Shown here: positions 1-6,245 of the stretch, piece by piece
How positions within the stretch are numbered: the stretch's first letter is position 1
Layout: each line of letters begins with the position of its first letter
Made by a program: the position numbers and the translations under genes
Notes under the pieces: model-generated
What the model was told of the DNA's origin: nothing
The model's input: only the letters and a program-made list of their open reading frames with translations
The model's database searches: none
NCBI GenBank assembly: GCA_030835185.1
Contig: JAUQWL010000183.1
Span: 1-10,972 of the forward strand
Source: Solirubrobacterales bacterium
GTDB taxonomy: Bacteria > Actinomycetota > Thermoleophilia > Solirubrobacterales > 70-9
Direction of reading: 5' to 3'
Length of the DNA: 10,972 nucleotides

Positions 1-715
1 AGATGTAGCGGTGTCCGGCCGCCAGACCGTCGGCCCTGGCGACTTCCGGGTCGGCGAAAGTATCGTCCATCTCCAGTGGTTCGAAGATGTTTCGTTCCAC
101 GTACTCGGCATAAGGGAGACCGGACGCCCGTTCCACGACCAGCCCGGCGAGTACGTAGTTGGCGTTCACGTACTCCATTTCTTCGCCCGGCTCCGAGACC
201 AGTTCCTTCCCGCGCAGTTCGGCGATCGCCTCGAGCGGGGTGCCATCCGCCGCGAGTTTGAGGATCGGGCCACCTTCGGAGTTCGGCGGTACGCCACTCG
301 TGTGCTGGAGAACCTGGCGAACCGTGATCCGGTCGGCGAAGTCGCCTGCGAGTTCGAATTCCGGCACGTAGTCCCGGACGGGGGCGTCGAGTTCGACCTC
401 CCCGCGTTCTACCAGCTGCATGACGGCGAGAGCCGTGAACGACTTGGTCGTCGACCCGAGCAGGAAAGGGGTGCCGGCTGTGACCGGAGTCCCCGAGCCG
501 TCCGCCTCACCAAAGCCCTGAGATCTGAGCATGCGTTCGTCGCTGACCACTGCGAGCGAGCCGCCCGGGGCATCGTTGGCGGCGAGGCCCCGCTCGAACG
601 TCTCTTCCATCGCATCCAGCGAAGACGGGCCGGGCGGGTTCGCAGCTTCGGTGATGGCCGGGGCGATCAGCATCCCGACGCATGCGAGGAATATCACTGG
701 GGCGTTGGCGTTCAT
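1..715 (-). CDS. Secreted serine hydrolase, class C beta-lactamase family (partial, 3' end off window)
   Basis: The minus strand is open from the ATG at 713-715 to the left edge, giving 238 residues without a stop. The N-terminus (about residues 1-25, ending ITEA) is a hydrophobic, signal-peptide-like stretch, so the product is probably exported. Family motifs are visible: the nucleophile motif SxxK is S88-T-T-K91 in the context LLGSTTK, a QHTSGVP block lies at 137-143, and YxN is Y182-V-N184. These define the beta-lactamase/transpeptidase-like fold (class C, EstB and D-aminopeptidase relatives). The C-terminal part with the third catalytic motif (KTG-like) lies outside the window. Without it a beta-lactamase cannot be separated from an esterase or peptidase, and I do not infer antibiotic resistance. 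An in-frame TAG lies just upstream of the ATG (codon at 722-724), which fixes the start. The gene is divergent from the CHAP-domain gene. Confidence 0.9.
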   Translation of the reverse strand, partial: MNANAPVIFLACVGMLIAPAITEAANPPGPSSLDAMEETFERGLAANDAPGGSLAVVSDERMLRSQGFGEADGSGTPVTAGTPFLLGSTTKSFTALAVMQLVERGEVELDAPVRDYVPEFELAGDFADRITVRQVLQHTSGVPPNSEGGPILKLAADGTPLEAIAELRGKELVSEPGEEMEYVNANYVLAGLVVERASGLPYAEYVERNIFEPLEMDDTFADPEVARADGLAAGHRYI

Positions 716-729
716 GACGGTTCGGGGTT

Positions 730-756
730 GCTATACGCAGATGGTGTGAGAGTCAA
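730..756 (-). promoter_or_regulatory. Candidate promoter of the serine hydrolase gene
   Basis: On the minus strand TTGACT (751-756) and TATAGC (730-735) are separated by 15 bases, shorter than the usual 17. Transcription would start about 8 bases before the ATG at 715, leaving almost no leader. The match is suggestive only. Confidence 0.35.
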
Positions 757-791
757 GTCCTGACGGATGTCTCTCAGCGGGCGCCGACCGG

Positions 792-820
792 TTGCGCCCG
801 GGGCGGAGCGCATCTAATCT
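792..820 (+). promoter_or_regulatory. Candidate promoter of the CHAP-domain gene
   Basis: TTGCGC (792-797) and TAATCT (815-820) are separated by exactly 17 bases, a good sigma70-type arrangement for a high-GC genome. The predicted transcription start is near 827. That leaves a 26-base leader before the ATG at 853 and rules out a possible TTG start at 820. Confidence 0.5.
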
Positions 821-852
821 TGGACGTTCGCTCCGAGGTCGCCGCACGATCC

Positions 853-1509
853 ATGTTCAGGAAGTCTCTCACCTCAATCTCTTCATCCACCGGCCGCGCC
901 TTGGCCCTCGGTCCGGTGCTGCTCGCCCTGCTCGCCTGCCTCGTCACGCCGGCTTCTTCCAGCGCATTGGCCTTGCCGTTGCCGGATTTCGAACCGCCGA
1001 ACATCCGGCCGATCGTAAAGCTGGCACGGATTGAGATGACGAAGAGGGTGAGCGAGAGGAAGAGCAATAACGTACCGCGTTACCGCAACGGCAAAGGCAG
1101 GATCGCTCCGTACAGCATCGGGGATCAGTGGTGCGTCGCTTTCACGACCTGGGTCTGGAGCCGGGCCGGCTTCGACGACTACACAGGCGCCGGTCTGCTT
1201 CGCTCCTCGCACGATCGCACGATCGTGGCGGTCCAGGTGGCCGACATGACCCGCTGGGCGAAGCGATACGGCTACTTCTCCTACCGTGCGATCCCGGGCT
1301 TCGCCGTCGTCTACGGAAGCCGTCACATGGGCATCGTCCGCAAGGTCGATCGGGAAGGCCGGGCGGTACTCTCGATCGAGGGCAACAAGTCGGACCGGGT
1401 CAGGCCGGTCAAGGTCCCGATGGCCGAAGTGACCGGCTACATCAGTCCGTTCAGGATCTTCCCCGCCCAGGCGATCCCCCGCAATTCGATGTACGCCGAC
1501 GTCGACTGA
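853..1509 (+). CDS. Secreted CHAP-domain protein (putative peptidoglycan amidase/endopeptidase)
   Basis: This is a 218-residue protein. Residues 1-40 form a clear signal peptide: a basic start (FRK), a hydrophobic core around 18-32 (LALGPVLLALLACLV) and a small-residue region ASSSALA suited to signal peptidase I. LLAC at 26-29 is a weak lipobox, so a lipoprotein is not excluded. The mature part carries CHAP motifs: WCVAF with candidate nucleophile C94, HMGIV with H158, and IEGN with N178 as the likely third residue. CHAP domains cleave peptide or amide bonds in peptidoglycan, so wall remodelling outside the membrane is inferred. The family call is good; the exact bond cleaved is unknown. The ATG at 853 is preferred over an upstream TTG (820) because it begins the signal peptide and lies downstream of the predicted promoter. 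A weak GAGG lies 14 bases upstream. Confidence 0.85.
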   Translation: MFRKSLTSISSSTGRALALGPVLLALLACLVTPASSSALALPLPDFEPPNIRPIVKLARIEMTKRVSERKSNNVPRYRNGKGRIAPYSIGDQWCVAFTTWVWSRAGFDDYTGAGLLRSSHDRTIVAVQVADMTRWAKRYGYFSYRAIPGFAVVYGSRHMGIVRKVDREGRAVLSIEGNKSDRVRPVKVPMAEVTGYISPFRIFPAQAIPRNSMYADVD

Positions 1510-1596
1510 CCTGCCGCCCGGACGACAGCGCCCGGCGAGTGCGATCCGGCAGATCCCGGGACGCTCTTCCGTCGCACAGAACGCTCTCTCGCTGCG

Positions 1597-1611
1597 GCCG
1601 GGTTTCCCGGC
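1597..1611. other. Short GC-rich hairpin in a convergent gap
   Basis: GCCGGG (1597-1602) and CCCGGC (1606-1611) flank a TTT loop between the convergent CHAP and cupin genes. It has no T-run on either side, so it is at best a weak or factor-assisted terminator. Otherwise nothing is visible in the 1510-1641 gap. Confidence 0.25.
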
Positions 1612-1641
1612 AGGGTCGGCTCGGGAGGAAGGATGGCCGGA

Positions 1642-2172
1642 TCAGCGCGAGCCGGAGGTTATCCCCAGCAACCTGCCCGCCCTCGACATGGCCCCCATCG
1701 CGATACGGTCGCGACGCCGGGACGGGACCAGGGTCTCATCGAATTCCAGAAACGCGGTGGAGAGGCAGATCGCGATCCGCGGATCGCGCTTCCGCCGGAC
1801 TCCCGCATCACTCAGCAATGCGCCCACCCGTTCGATGAAGTCCTCGAAGCCGACGGCCGGACTGTGCCAGTTGCGAACGCGGGCCGTGCCGTTGGACCGG
1901 TTCCTGTAGGTGTGCTCGACCGCCTGCGGCACCGAAGCGGAGTCGCCTTCGGCGAGAGTGGTCCACTCGCCTTCGACCATCACTTCGAAGCTTCCTTCGA
2001 TTACTTCGTAGCTCTCCACCTGACGGGGGTGGATGTGCGGAGGCGGAGCCACGCATCCCGGGGGAACGATGAATTCCATCTCGACGAATGCACCATCACT
2101 GTCGGCCGCGGGACTCCTCACGATGAAGACGCTGCCATCGGGCATGTCGAAACGCTCGCCCACCTCTGCCAT
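1642..2172 (-). CDS. Cupin-domain protein
   Basis: This is a 176-residue protein with a single conserved cupin barrel. Motif 1 is seen as PPPHIHPRQVESYEVIEG (residues 43-60), supplying H46, H48 and E53. Motif 2 is GDSASVPQAVEHTYRN (76-91), supplying H87. These four residues are the usual metal ligands, so a metal-binding (Fe, Mn, Zn or Ni) small-molecule enzyme or sensor is likely, but the sequence does not show the substrate. A roughly 70-residue C-terminal extension follows the barrel and has a basic stretch at 126-132. There is no helix-turn-helix, so it is not an obvious regulator. The upstream membrane-protein gene on the same strand ends 75 bases away. A good promoter match immediately precedes the ATG, so independent leaderless transcription is likely. 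Confidence 0.88.
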   Translation of the reverse strand: MAEVGERFDMPDGSVFIVRSPAADSDGAFVEMEFIVPPGCVAPPPHIHPRQVESYEVIEGSFEVMVEGEWTTLAEGDSASVPQAVEHTYRNRSNGTARVRNWHSPAVGFEDFIERVGALLSDAGVRRKRDPRIAICLSTAFLEFDETLVPSRRRDRIAMGAMSRAGRLLGITSGSR

Positions 2173-2178
2173 GAGGCG

Positions 2179-2207
2179 ATCTTATCTCCCGGAGGCACAT
2201 CTGAAAA
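2179..2207 (-). promoter_or_regulatory. Candidate leaderless promoter of the cupin gene
   Basis: On the minus strand TTTTCA (2202-2207) and TAAGAT (2179-2184) are 17 bases apart. The -10 box ends 6 bases before the ATG (2170-2172), which would place the transcript start at or next to the start codon. No Shine-Dalgarno sequence sits at a useful distance. Confidence 0.5.
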
Positions 2208-2247
2208 GACGCCTTCGACTTTCACTTTCGCCCGGGTTGCAGGGCAA

Positions 2248-2859
2248 CTAGCCGAGGATTCGGTTGAATGGCCGGACGTGGTCGAAGGCGGTCACGCAGC
2301 CGGAAAGCTCCTTTTCCGCGGGGGCCAGCCGGCCGGTGTGGACGCTCCTGGCCGTCCAGCAACCGGCCCGGTCCACGTCAGTTCGATAGGCCGCCTCGGC
2401 GCTCAGGCCGTAGTCGTAGGCGAAACAGGTCCAGGTCTCGTCGGAACGGGGCAGACAGGCCCTCTCGAAGGATACGAAGCCGCCGACGGAACGCTGGAGC
2501 GAGTCGGCGTCGGTACCGATCACCAGGCTCGGCCGCGCGGCGAGAACACCGACGAGCACGATTGCCGATGCTGCGATCGCGAGGCCGCGTCGCCGGCGCC
2601 CTTTCCGGAATTCGGGCATTTCGGTCGAGCCGGACCCGGATCCCTGCGGATAGCACCTTCCGGCCCACCAGGAGTCCGGCTCGGCCTGGCGGGTTGCACC
2701 GACAAACCAGGTGATGCCGAAAGTGATGAAGCCGGCCATGACCAGCACCCAGTTGTCCTTGAGGGCCGAAATCACGAACGCGGGTACGAGGCCCAGCAGG
2801 TAACTCCAGATCAGGCCGTAGACCATTACTTCGGCCAGAAACCACAGCGTGCCGTTCAT
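2248..2859 (-). CDS. Three-TM membrane protein with four-cysteine outer domain, unknown function
   Basis: This is a 203-residue protein I do not recognise. Hydrophobic segments lie at about 8-30, 36-54 and 92-109. The basic cluster RKGRRRRG (85-92) before the third segment predicts that the 55-91 linker is cytoplasmic. That puts the N-terminus inside and the roughly 95-residue C-terminal domain outside. The outer domain has four cysteines (C135, C145, C167, C188), spaced to allow two disulfides, and a fifth (C69) sits in the cytoplasmic linker. The C-terminal part is rich in aromatic and acidic residues. The ATG at 2857-2859 is chosen because it directly precedes the first membrane segment; a TTG at 2910 would add 17 mostly polar residues. 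Only a weak GGGACGG precedes the ATG. Confidence 0.75.
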   Translation of the reverse strand: MNGTLWFLAEVMVYGLIWSYLLGLVPAFVISALKDNWVLVMAGFITFGITWFVGATRQAEPDSWWAGRCYPQGSGSGSTEMPEFRKGRRRRGLAIAASAIVLVGVLAARPSLVIGTDADSLQRSVGGFVSFERACLPRSDETWTCFAYDYGLSAEAAYRTDVDRAGCWTARSVHTGRLAPAEKELSGCVTAFDHVRPFNRILG

Positions 2860-3075
2860 CCGTCCCGACCGGTCCAGTCGCCGTTGCCGGCGGTCGGCGT
2901 ATTGCGGCAATGACGCAGCGCCGGCGGGTCATCGGCATCGCCCCGGATCAGTGCGCCGGGACGGATGCCGTTCGCTTCGACGGTTGTCTGCCCGGGGGAG
3001 TCCATTGAACCTTCCCAAGCCTGCCACAGCCTCCAGGTCGGATGCCGGGCCGGCCACGGCCACGTGGGAGGATGT

Positions 3076-3108
3076 GGTCGAGGCCCGGCCCGGACCGGGC
3101 AACCGACC
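3076..3108 (+). promoter_or_regulatory. Leader stem-loop directly before the CMD ribosome binding site
   Basis: GGTCG (3076-3080) pairs with CGACC (3104-3108), and GCCCGG (3083-3088) pairs with CCGGGC (3095-3100). A small internal loop separates the two stems and the terminal loop is CCCGGA. The structure ends two bases before the Shine-Dalgarno sequence. It could modulate translation or stability, but the region is GC-rich and chance folding is possible. Confidence 0.35.
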
Positions 3109-3110
3109 TG

Positions 3111-3118
3111 AAGGAGGT
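3111..3118 (+). promoter_or_regulatory. Strong ribosome binding site of the CMD gene
   Basis: AAGGAGGT is a near-perfect Shine-Dalgarno sequence 6 bases before the GTG at 3125. It sets this start over any upstream in-frame codon. Confidence 0.85.
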
Positions 3119-3124
3119 ATTGCC

Positions 3125-3469
3125 GTGAACGATCCGGTCTTTCCCGCACCGAATGCGAAGCTCGCCGAACGCCGCAAGGAGCTTGCCCCGGAAACCCACG
3201 ATGCCTTTCTGGCATTCAGCAAGCAGGTGTTTGCGGCCGGCGCTCTGGACGAAAAGACCAAGCAGCTGATCGCGGTAGCGGTCGCGCACACGACCCAATG
3301 CCCGTACTGCATCAAGGGCCACACCAAGGCAGCCCTGCGGAAGGGTGCCGATGAGCATGAACTCATGGAGGCGATCTGGGTTGCTGCCGAGATGCGGGCC
3401 GGGGGCGCCTACGCACACTCGCTGCTGGCGATCGATGCGGCGGAGCACATCCACGGTCCCGCGAAATGA
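3125..3469 (+). CDS. Carboxymuconolactone decarboxylase / AhpD-like protein
   Basis: This is a 114-residue single-domain protein of the CMD (AhpD-like) family, all-helical and the usual length for small members. The redox-type motif CxxC is C59-P-Y-C62, followed by H66 (context QCPYCIKGH). AhpD-type proteins use these residues as a thiol peroxidase or disulfide-exchange centre, so antioxidant or thiol-redox activity is more likely than true carboxymuconolactone decarboxylation. The GTG start is fixed by the perfect Shine-Dalgarno sequence. No ahpC is nearby. The downstream flavoprotein reductase begins 108 bases later on the same strand and could be a partner, but nothing in the sequence proves this. 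Confidence 0.88.
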   Translation: MNDPVFPAPNAKLAERRKELAPETHDAFLAFSKQVFAAGALDEKTKQLIAVAVAHTTQCPYCIKGHTKAALRKGADEHELMEAIWVAAEMRAGGAYAHSLLAIDAAEHIHGPAK

Positions 3470-3562
3470 TCGCCCGTCCAGACTGTGCGCTGGATACACC
3501 GGTTTCGCCCTGCCCCTGCTCCAGGACGGGTTCGTCGTCCCGGGCCGGGCAGCGCCGCAGGG

Positions 3563-3568
3563 TATGGT
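3563..3568 (+). promoter_or_regulatory. Possible -10 box of the reductase gene
   Basis: TATGGT fits the TANNNT pattern and ends 9 bases before the ATG at 3578, which has no clear Shine-Dalgarno sequence. No -35 box is visible, so this is a weak call. Confidence 0.3.
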
Positions 3569-3577
3569 CGGTGCCCG

Positions 3578-4378
3578 ATGCCCGGGGCAGATCAAGACAG
3601 GACGATCCCGATCAGGAGCGACCAGGTCTTCGAGGTCACGGCGCGGGAACGGGTCACCGACCCGATCGTCGAACTCGAGCTTGCCCCTTCAGACGACTCG
3701 GAAGGGTTTGACTTCCTGCCCGGCCAGTACGTTCTGCTCAGCGACACCGGGTACCGGCTGGCACCACGCTCGTACTCGGTCGCCAACGCGCCCCGGAGCG
3801 ACGGGACCCTGAGAATTCTCGTAACCCGTGTCGAGGGAGGTCAGCTGAGCACCTGGGTTCACGACGAGCTGAAGCCGGGCGATCGGGTTCTGCTCGAAGG
3901 TCCCTACGGTTCCTTCACCGCCGATCCGGCCGACCGTGCCGATCCGGTGCTGTACCTCGCCGCCGGCTCAGGTCTGGCACCGGTCCGGTCCCTGCTCGAG
4001 GCGCGTCTGGAAGCGGGCCCGCCATGCGGACCGACGACGCTGGCCTTCTCGGCCCGGACCGAAGACGATGTGATCGACCGCGAGCGTTTCATCGGACTTG
4101 GCGACGCGCATCCCGGGTTCCGCTTCATCCGCACCCTGACCAGTGGCGACGGACCGCCTCCACACGGCCGGTTGCCGGAACAGCTGGCCGGGCTCTGTGG
4201 CGATCTCGCCGACCATGAGGTGTTCATCGCCGGTGCACCCGGTTTCGTCGCAGCCTGTGCCGAGGCAGCCGAAGCGGCTGGAGCCGAGCGGGCCCGGATA
4301 CGGACGGAAGTCTTTTTCGTCGAACCACAACCCTGGAGCGACGCTGCCCCGGAGACGAGTCCCGACGATGTCCGGTGA
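3578..4378 (+). CDS. Ferredoxin-NADP reductase-like flavoprotein
   Basis: This 266-residue protein has the two-domain ferredoxin reductase fold. The FAD domain (about 15-115) shows RSYSVAN (R64-Y66-S67-N70, the RxYSxxN flavin motif) and LLEGPYGSF (106-113). The NAD(P) domain (about 122-250) begins with AAGSGLAPV (128-136) and ends with EVFFVEP near 244-250. The usual CGxP motif near the nicotinamide reads AGAP (218-221), so the conserved cysteine is replaced by alanine. There is no 2Fe-2S domain, so electrons must go to a separate acceptor (a ferredoxin, flavodoxin or oxygenase component) not seen here. The ATG at 3578 is chosen because residues before it lack family character. The crotonase gene follows on the same strand. 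Confidence 0.88.
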   Translation: MPGADQDRTIPIRSDQVFEVTARERVTDPIVELELAPSDDSEGFDFLPGQYVLLSDTGYRLAPRSYSVANAPRSDGTLRILVTRVEGGQLSTWVHDELKPGDRVLLEGPYGSFTADPADRADPVLYLAAGSGLAPVRSLLEARLEAGPPCGPTTLAFSARTEDDVIDRERFIGLGDAHPGFRFIRTLTSGDGPPPHGRLPEQLAGLCGDLADHEVFIAGAPGFVAACAEAAEAAGAERARIRTEVFFVEPQPWSDAAPETSPDDVR

Positions 4379-4437
4379 GCTCGGGCCCGGCGACGAGCGC
4401 GAGGCCCGGGAATCGACCGTGCGGCCGGCTCCAACGG

Positions 4438-4458
4438 GCCACTCAGGAGCCACTCAGG
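4438..4458 (+). repeat. Two direct 10-bp repeats at one-turn spacing
   Basis: GCCACTCAGG occurs at 4438-4447 and 4449-4458, an 11-base period. The pair is centred about 65 bases before the predicted transcription start of the crotonase gene, so it could be a regulator site. No matching regulator gene is in the window. Confidence 0.55.
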
Positions 4459-4499
4459 CACGAACCGGGCAGCCGGCAGCCCGGCGACGCGACCTGCTG

Positions 4500-4505
4500 T
4501 AGCGT
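4500..4505 (+). promoter_or_regulatory. Possible leaderless -10 box of the crotonase gene
   Basis: TAGCGT (TANNNT) ends 7 bases before the GTG at 4513, the spacing expected if transcription starts on the start codon. I see no -35 box and no useful Shine-Dalgarno sequence. Confidence 0.35.
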
Positions 4506-4512
4506 CCCGGGG

Positions 4513-5277
4513 GTGAGTCGGTTCACCACGCTCAGGCTTGAGTCTTCGGCGCCACTGGCCCGGATCACGCTCACCCGCCCCGAGCGGTTGAACGCGCTCA
4601 GCCCGGCGGCGCTCCGTGAATTGATCGAGGCCGCCGATGAGCTGAAGTCGGACCTGGAGGTGAAGGTCGTGGTCGTCGGCGGCGAGGGCCGGGCTTTTTC
4701 GGCCGGATTCGACCTCGACGCAGCCGGGACGGAACCGCCGTCTGCGTCAACGGTCGACCTCGGACGGGAGATGGCCGAGGCGATCACCGCGATTCCGGCG
4801 CTCACGATCGCCCGCATCCACGGCCACTGCGTCGGCGGTGCGCTGGTGCTTGCCGCGGCCTGCGACCTGAGGCTGGCGGCAGAGTCGACGAGGTTCTCGA
4901 TTCCCGAAGTCGACTTCGGCATCCCGCTCGCCTGGGGTGGCATCCCGCGGCTGGTGCGCGAACTCGGTCCGGCGATGACCAAGGAGCTGGTGCTGACATG
5001 CAGGCCGTTCACCGCCACCGAGGCCCACTCGCTCGGCTTCCTCAACCGGGTTGTGGCGGACGACTCGCTCGAGTCCGAGGTGGACGAACTCGCGGCTGAT
5101 CTCTCAGCCAAACCTGGTTTCCTGATCCGTCAGACCAAACAGCTGGTCGACGCCACGGTCGAAGAGGCGTATTCGACCGGCCAGAGCTTTCGCGACGCCG
5201 AGATCACGATGGCTGCACTCGCCGACGAGGGGTCCCGCGCCGTGACCGAGCGATACCTGAAGGCGCACGGCCGCTAG
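4513..5277 (+). CDS. Enoyl-CoA hydratase/isomerase (crotonase) family protein
   Basis: This 254-residue protein has the usual crotonase length. The CoA and oxyanion-hole features are present: AFSAGFDL (61-68, backbone A64) and HGHCVGGALV (103-112, G109). The second catalytic glutamate is kept as E132 in IPEVDFG. The first catalytic glutamate of classical hydratases (rat E144, normally in GGGCEL) is valine V112 here. The protein is therefore more likely an isomerase or another crotonase-fold enzyme than a standard hydratase; the acyl-CoA substrate is unknown. The start is set at GTG 4513. An earlier in-frame GTG at 4375 overlaps the reductase stop (GTGA) but would add 46 residues without family character. 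The stop overlaps that of the convergent nitrilase gene. Confidence 0.9.
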   Translation: MSRFTTLRLESSAPLARITLTRPERLNALSPAALRELIEAADELKSDLEVKVVVVGGEGRAFSAGFDLDAAGTEPPSASTVDLGREMAEAITAIPALTIARIHGHCVGGALVLAAACDLRLAAESTRFSIPEVDFGIPLAWGGIPRLVRELGPAMTKELVLTCRPFTATEAHSLGFLNRVVADDSLESEVDELAADLSAKPGFLIRQTKQLVDATVEEAYSTGQSFRDAEITMAALADEGSRAVTERYLKAHGR

Positions 5278-6200
5278 CGGGAGTCGCGAACGTGGCGCCG
5301 GTACCAGCGGCGACCGGCCCAGCGCTGACTGTGCCAGGTGAGAGCCGGCAGCAGGCCGCGGGAGCGGAGCCAGTAGCGATCGGGGATCGATGCGGAAGGC
5401 GTAGCCGCACCGATCTCGACCTCGGCGATCGCATGTCCGGATCCCCGGTCGTGATCGCGGCAGGCCAGTATCCGGCCGGTTGCGTCAACCACCAGGGCAC
5501 CGCCTTCGAATCGGCCCCGGTAGGTGAGGAACGGCAGCTCCGGCATCGGGCAGACCGCCTCGCCACAGATCGCCGCGTGGACGACGGGAGCCCCGACCAG
5601 GCGGGCGAAACCGGCAGGTGCCTGGCGGGCGTTGCGGGCGTTGTCCGACTCCATGCGCGTGGTCAGTGAGCGCGGCGGCCAGGCAGGGACCGACCACCAG
5701 TTCGAGCCGCCCACGACCAGGTCGACGCGGCCGGCCAGCCGCCGGGCCGTCGCCGATCGCATGAACTCCCAGCAGACGGCCGCACCGACCGTGAAGCCGT
5801 CGGCTTCGATTACACCGTCGTCACTGCCGCCGATGTAGAAGGCGTTTTCCCACATCGTCGGCAGATCTTTGTCGTGACGGCCGTGGATCCGGCCATCCGG
5901 TCCGGCGAGCAGCCAGGCGTTGCGGCATTCGCCGTCCGCGTCGCGGCAAAGGAAGGAACCGCCGATCCAGATGCCGAGTTCGCCGGCGAGGCGCTTCAGC
6001 ATCCCGGTGGCGGGCCCGTCCGGCGGCAGCGCACCTTCGGCGATCTCGGGAAGGAAGACGACTCCGGTACTGAAGAATTCCGGCAGCGAGACGAGTTCGG
6101 CCCCGTCGCCCGCCGCGGCGCGGATCAGGCGCTCGTTCTCAGCGAGGTTGTGCGCGACGTCGCCGAGCGCGACTTCGAGCTGGATCGCAGCTACGCGCAT
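5274..6200 (-). CDS. Carbon-nitrogen hydrolase (nitrilase superfamily)
   Basis: This 308-residue protein has the complete Glu-Lys-Cys triad of the nitrilase superfamily: E41 in SLPEFFSTG, K111 in HDKDLP and C143 in AAVCWEFMRS. E118 in WEN is a candidate for the second conserved glutamate. Members hydrolyse amides, carbamoyl groups or nitriles in the cytoplasm. The subgroup cannot be named from motifs, although an aliphatic amidase or carbamoylase is more common than a true nitrilase. The ATG at 6198-6200 starts directly at the typical MRVAAIQLE strand. The upstream monooxygenase stops at 6246, only 45 bases away on the same strand, so the two are almost certainly co-transcribed. The C-terminal tail is Arg/Trp-rich. 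The last codon overlaps the convergent crotonase gene by four bases. Confidence 0.9.
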   Translation of the reverse strand: MRVAAIQLEVALGDVAHNLAENERLIRAAAGDGAELVSLPEFFSTGVVFLPEIAEGALPPDGPATGMLKRLAGELGIWIGGSFLCRDADGECRNAWLLAGPDGRIHGRHDKDLPTMWENAFYIGGSDDGVIEADGFTVGAAVCWEFMRSATARRLAGRVDLVVGGSNWWSVPAWPPRSLTTRMESDNARNARQAPAGFARLVGAPVVHAAICGEAVCPMPELPFLTYRGRFEGGALVVDATGRILACRDHDRGSGHAIAEVEIGAATPSASIPDRYWLRSRGLLPALTWHSQRWAGRRWYRRHVRDSR

Positions 6201-6245
6201 CGTCCGGGGGCCGGCTCTGGCGACGGGTCGTTCCACGGCCGGCAA

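Larger units (their letters stand above)
2860..3124. other. Divergent intergenic region
   Basis: This 265-base gap lies between the membrane-protein gene (leftward) and the CMD gene (rightward). I find no convincing coding sequence in it and no -35/-10 pair I trust. Its right end carries the stem-loop (3076-3108) and Shine-Dalgarno sequence (3111-3118) listed separately. Confidence 0.5.

Noticed and set aside
11..763. Long plus-strand reading frame of 250 codons opposite the left-edge hydrolase
   Set aside because: It is antisense to a minus-strand frame with clear serine hydrolase motifs (STTK, YVN, HTSG). Its own translation has no recognisable domain; long antisense frames are common at this GC content.
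1633..2913. 426-codon plus-strand frame across the cupin and membrane-protein genes
   Set aside because: It overlaps two minus-strand genes with a conserved cupin motif pair and defined membrane segments. It has no domain of its own.
4375..4512. Upstream GTG start for the crotonase, overlapping the reductase stop (GTGA)
   Set aside because: It would give coupled translation, but the added 46 residues are Arg/Pro/Gly-rich and not part of the crotonase fold. A -10 box and GTG at 4513 explain the start better.
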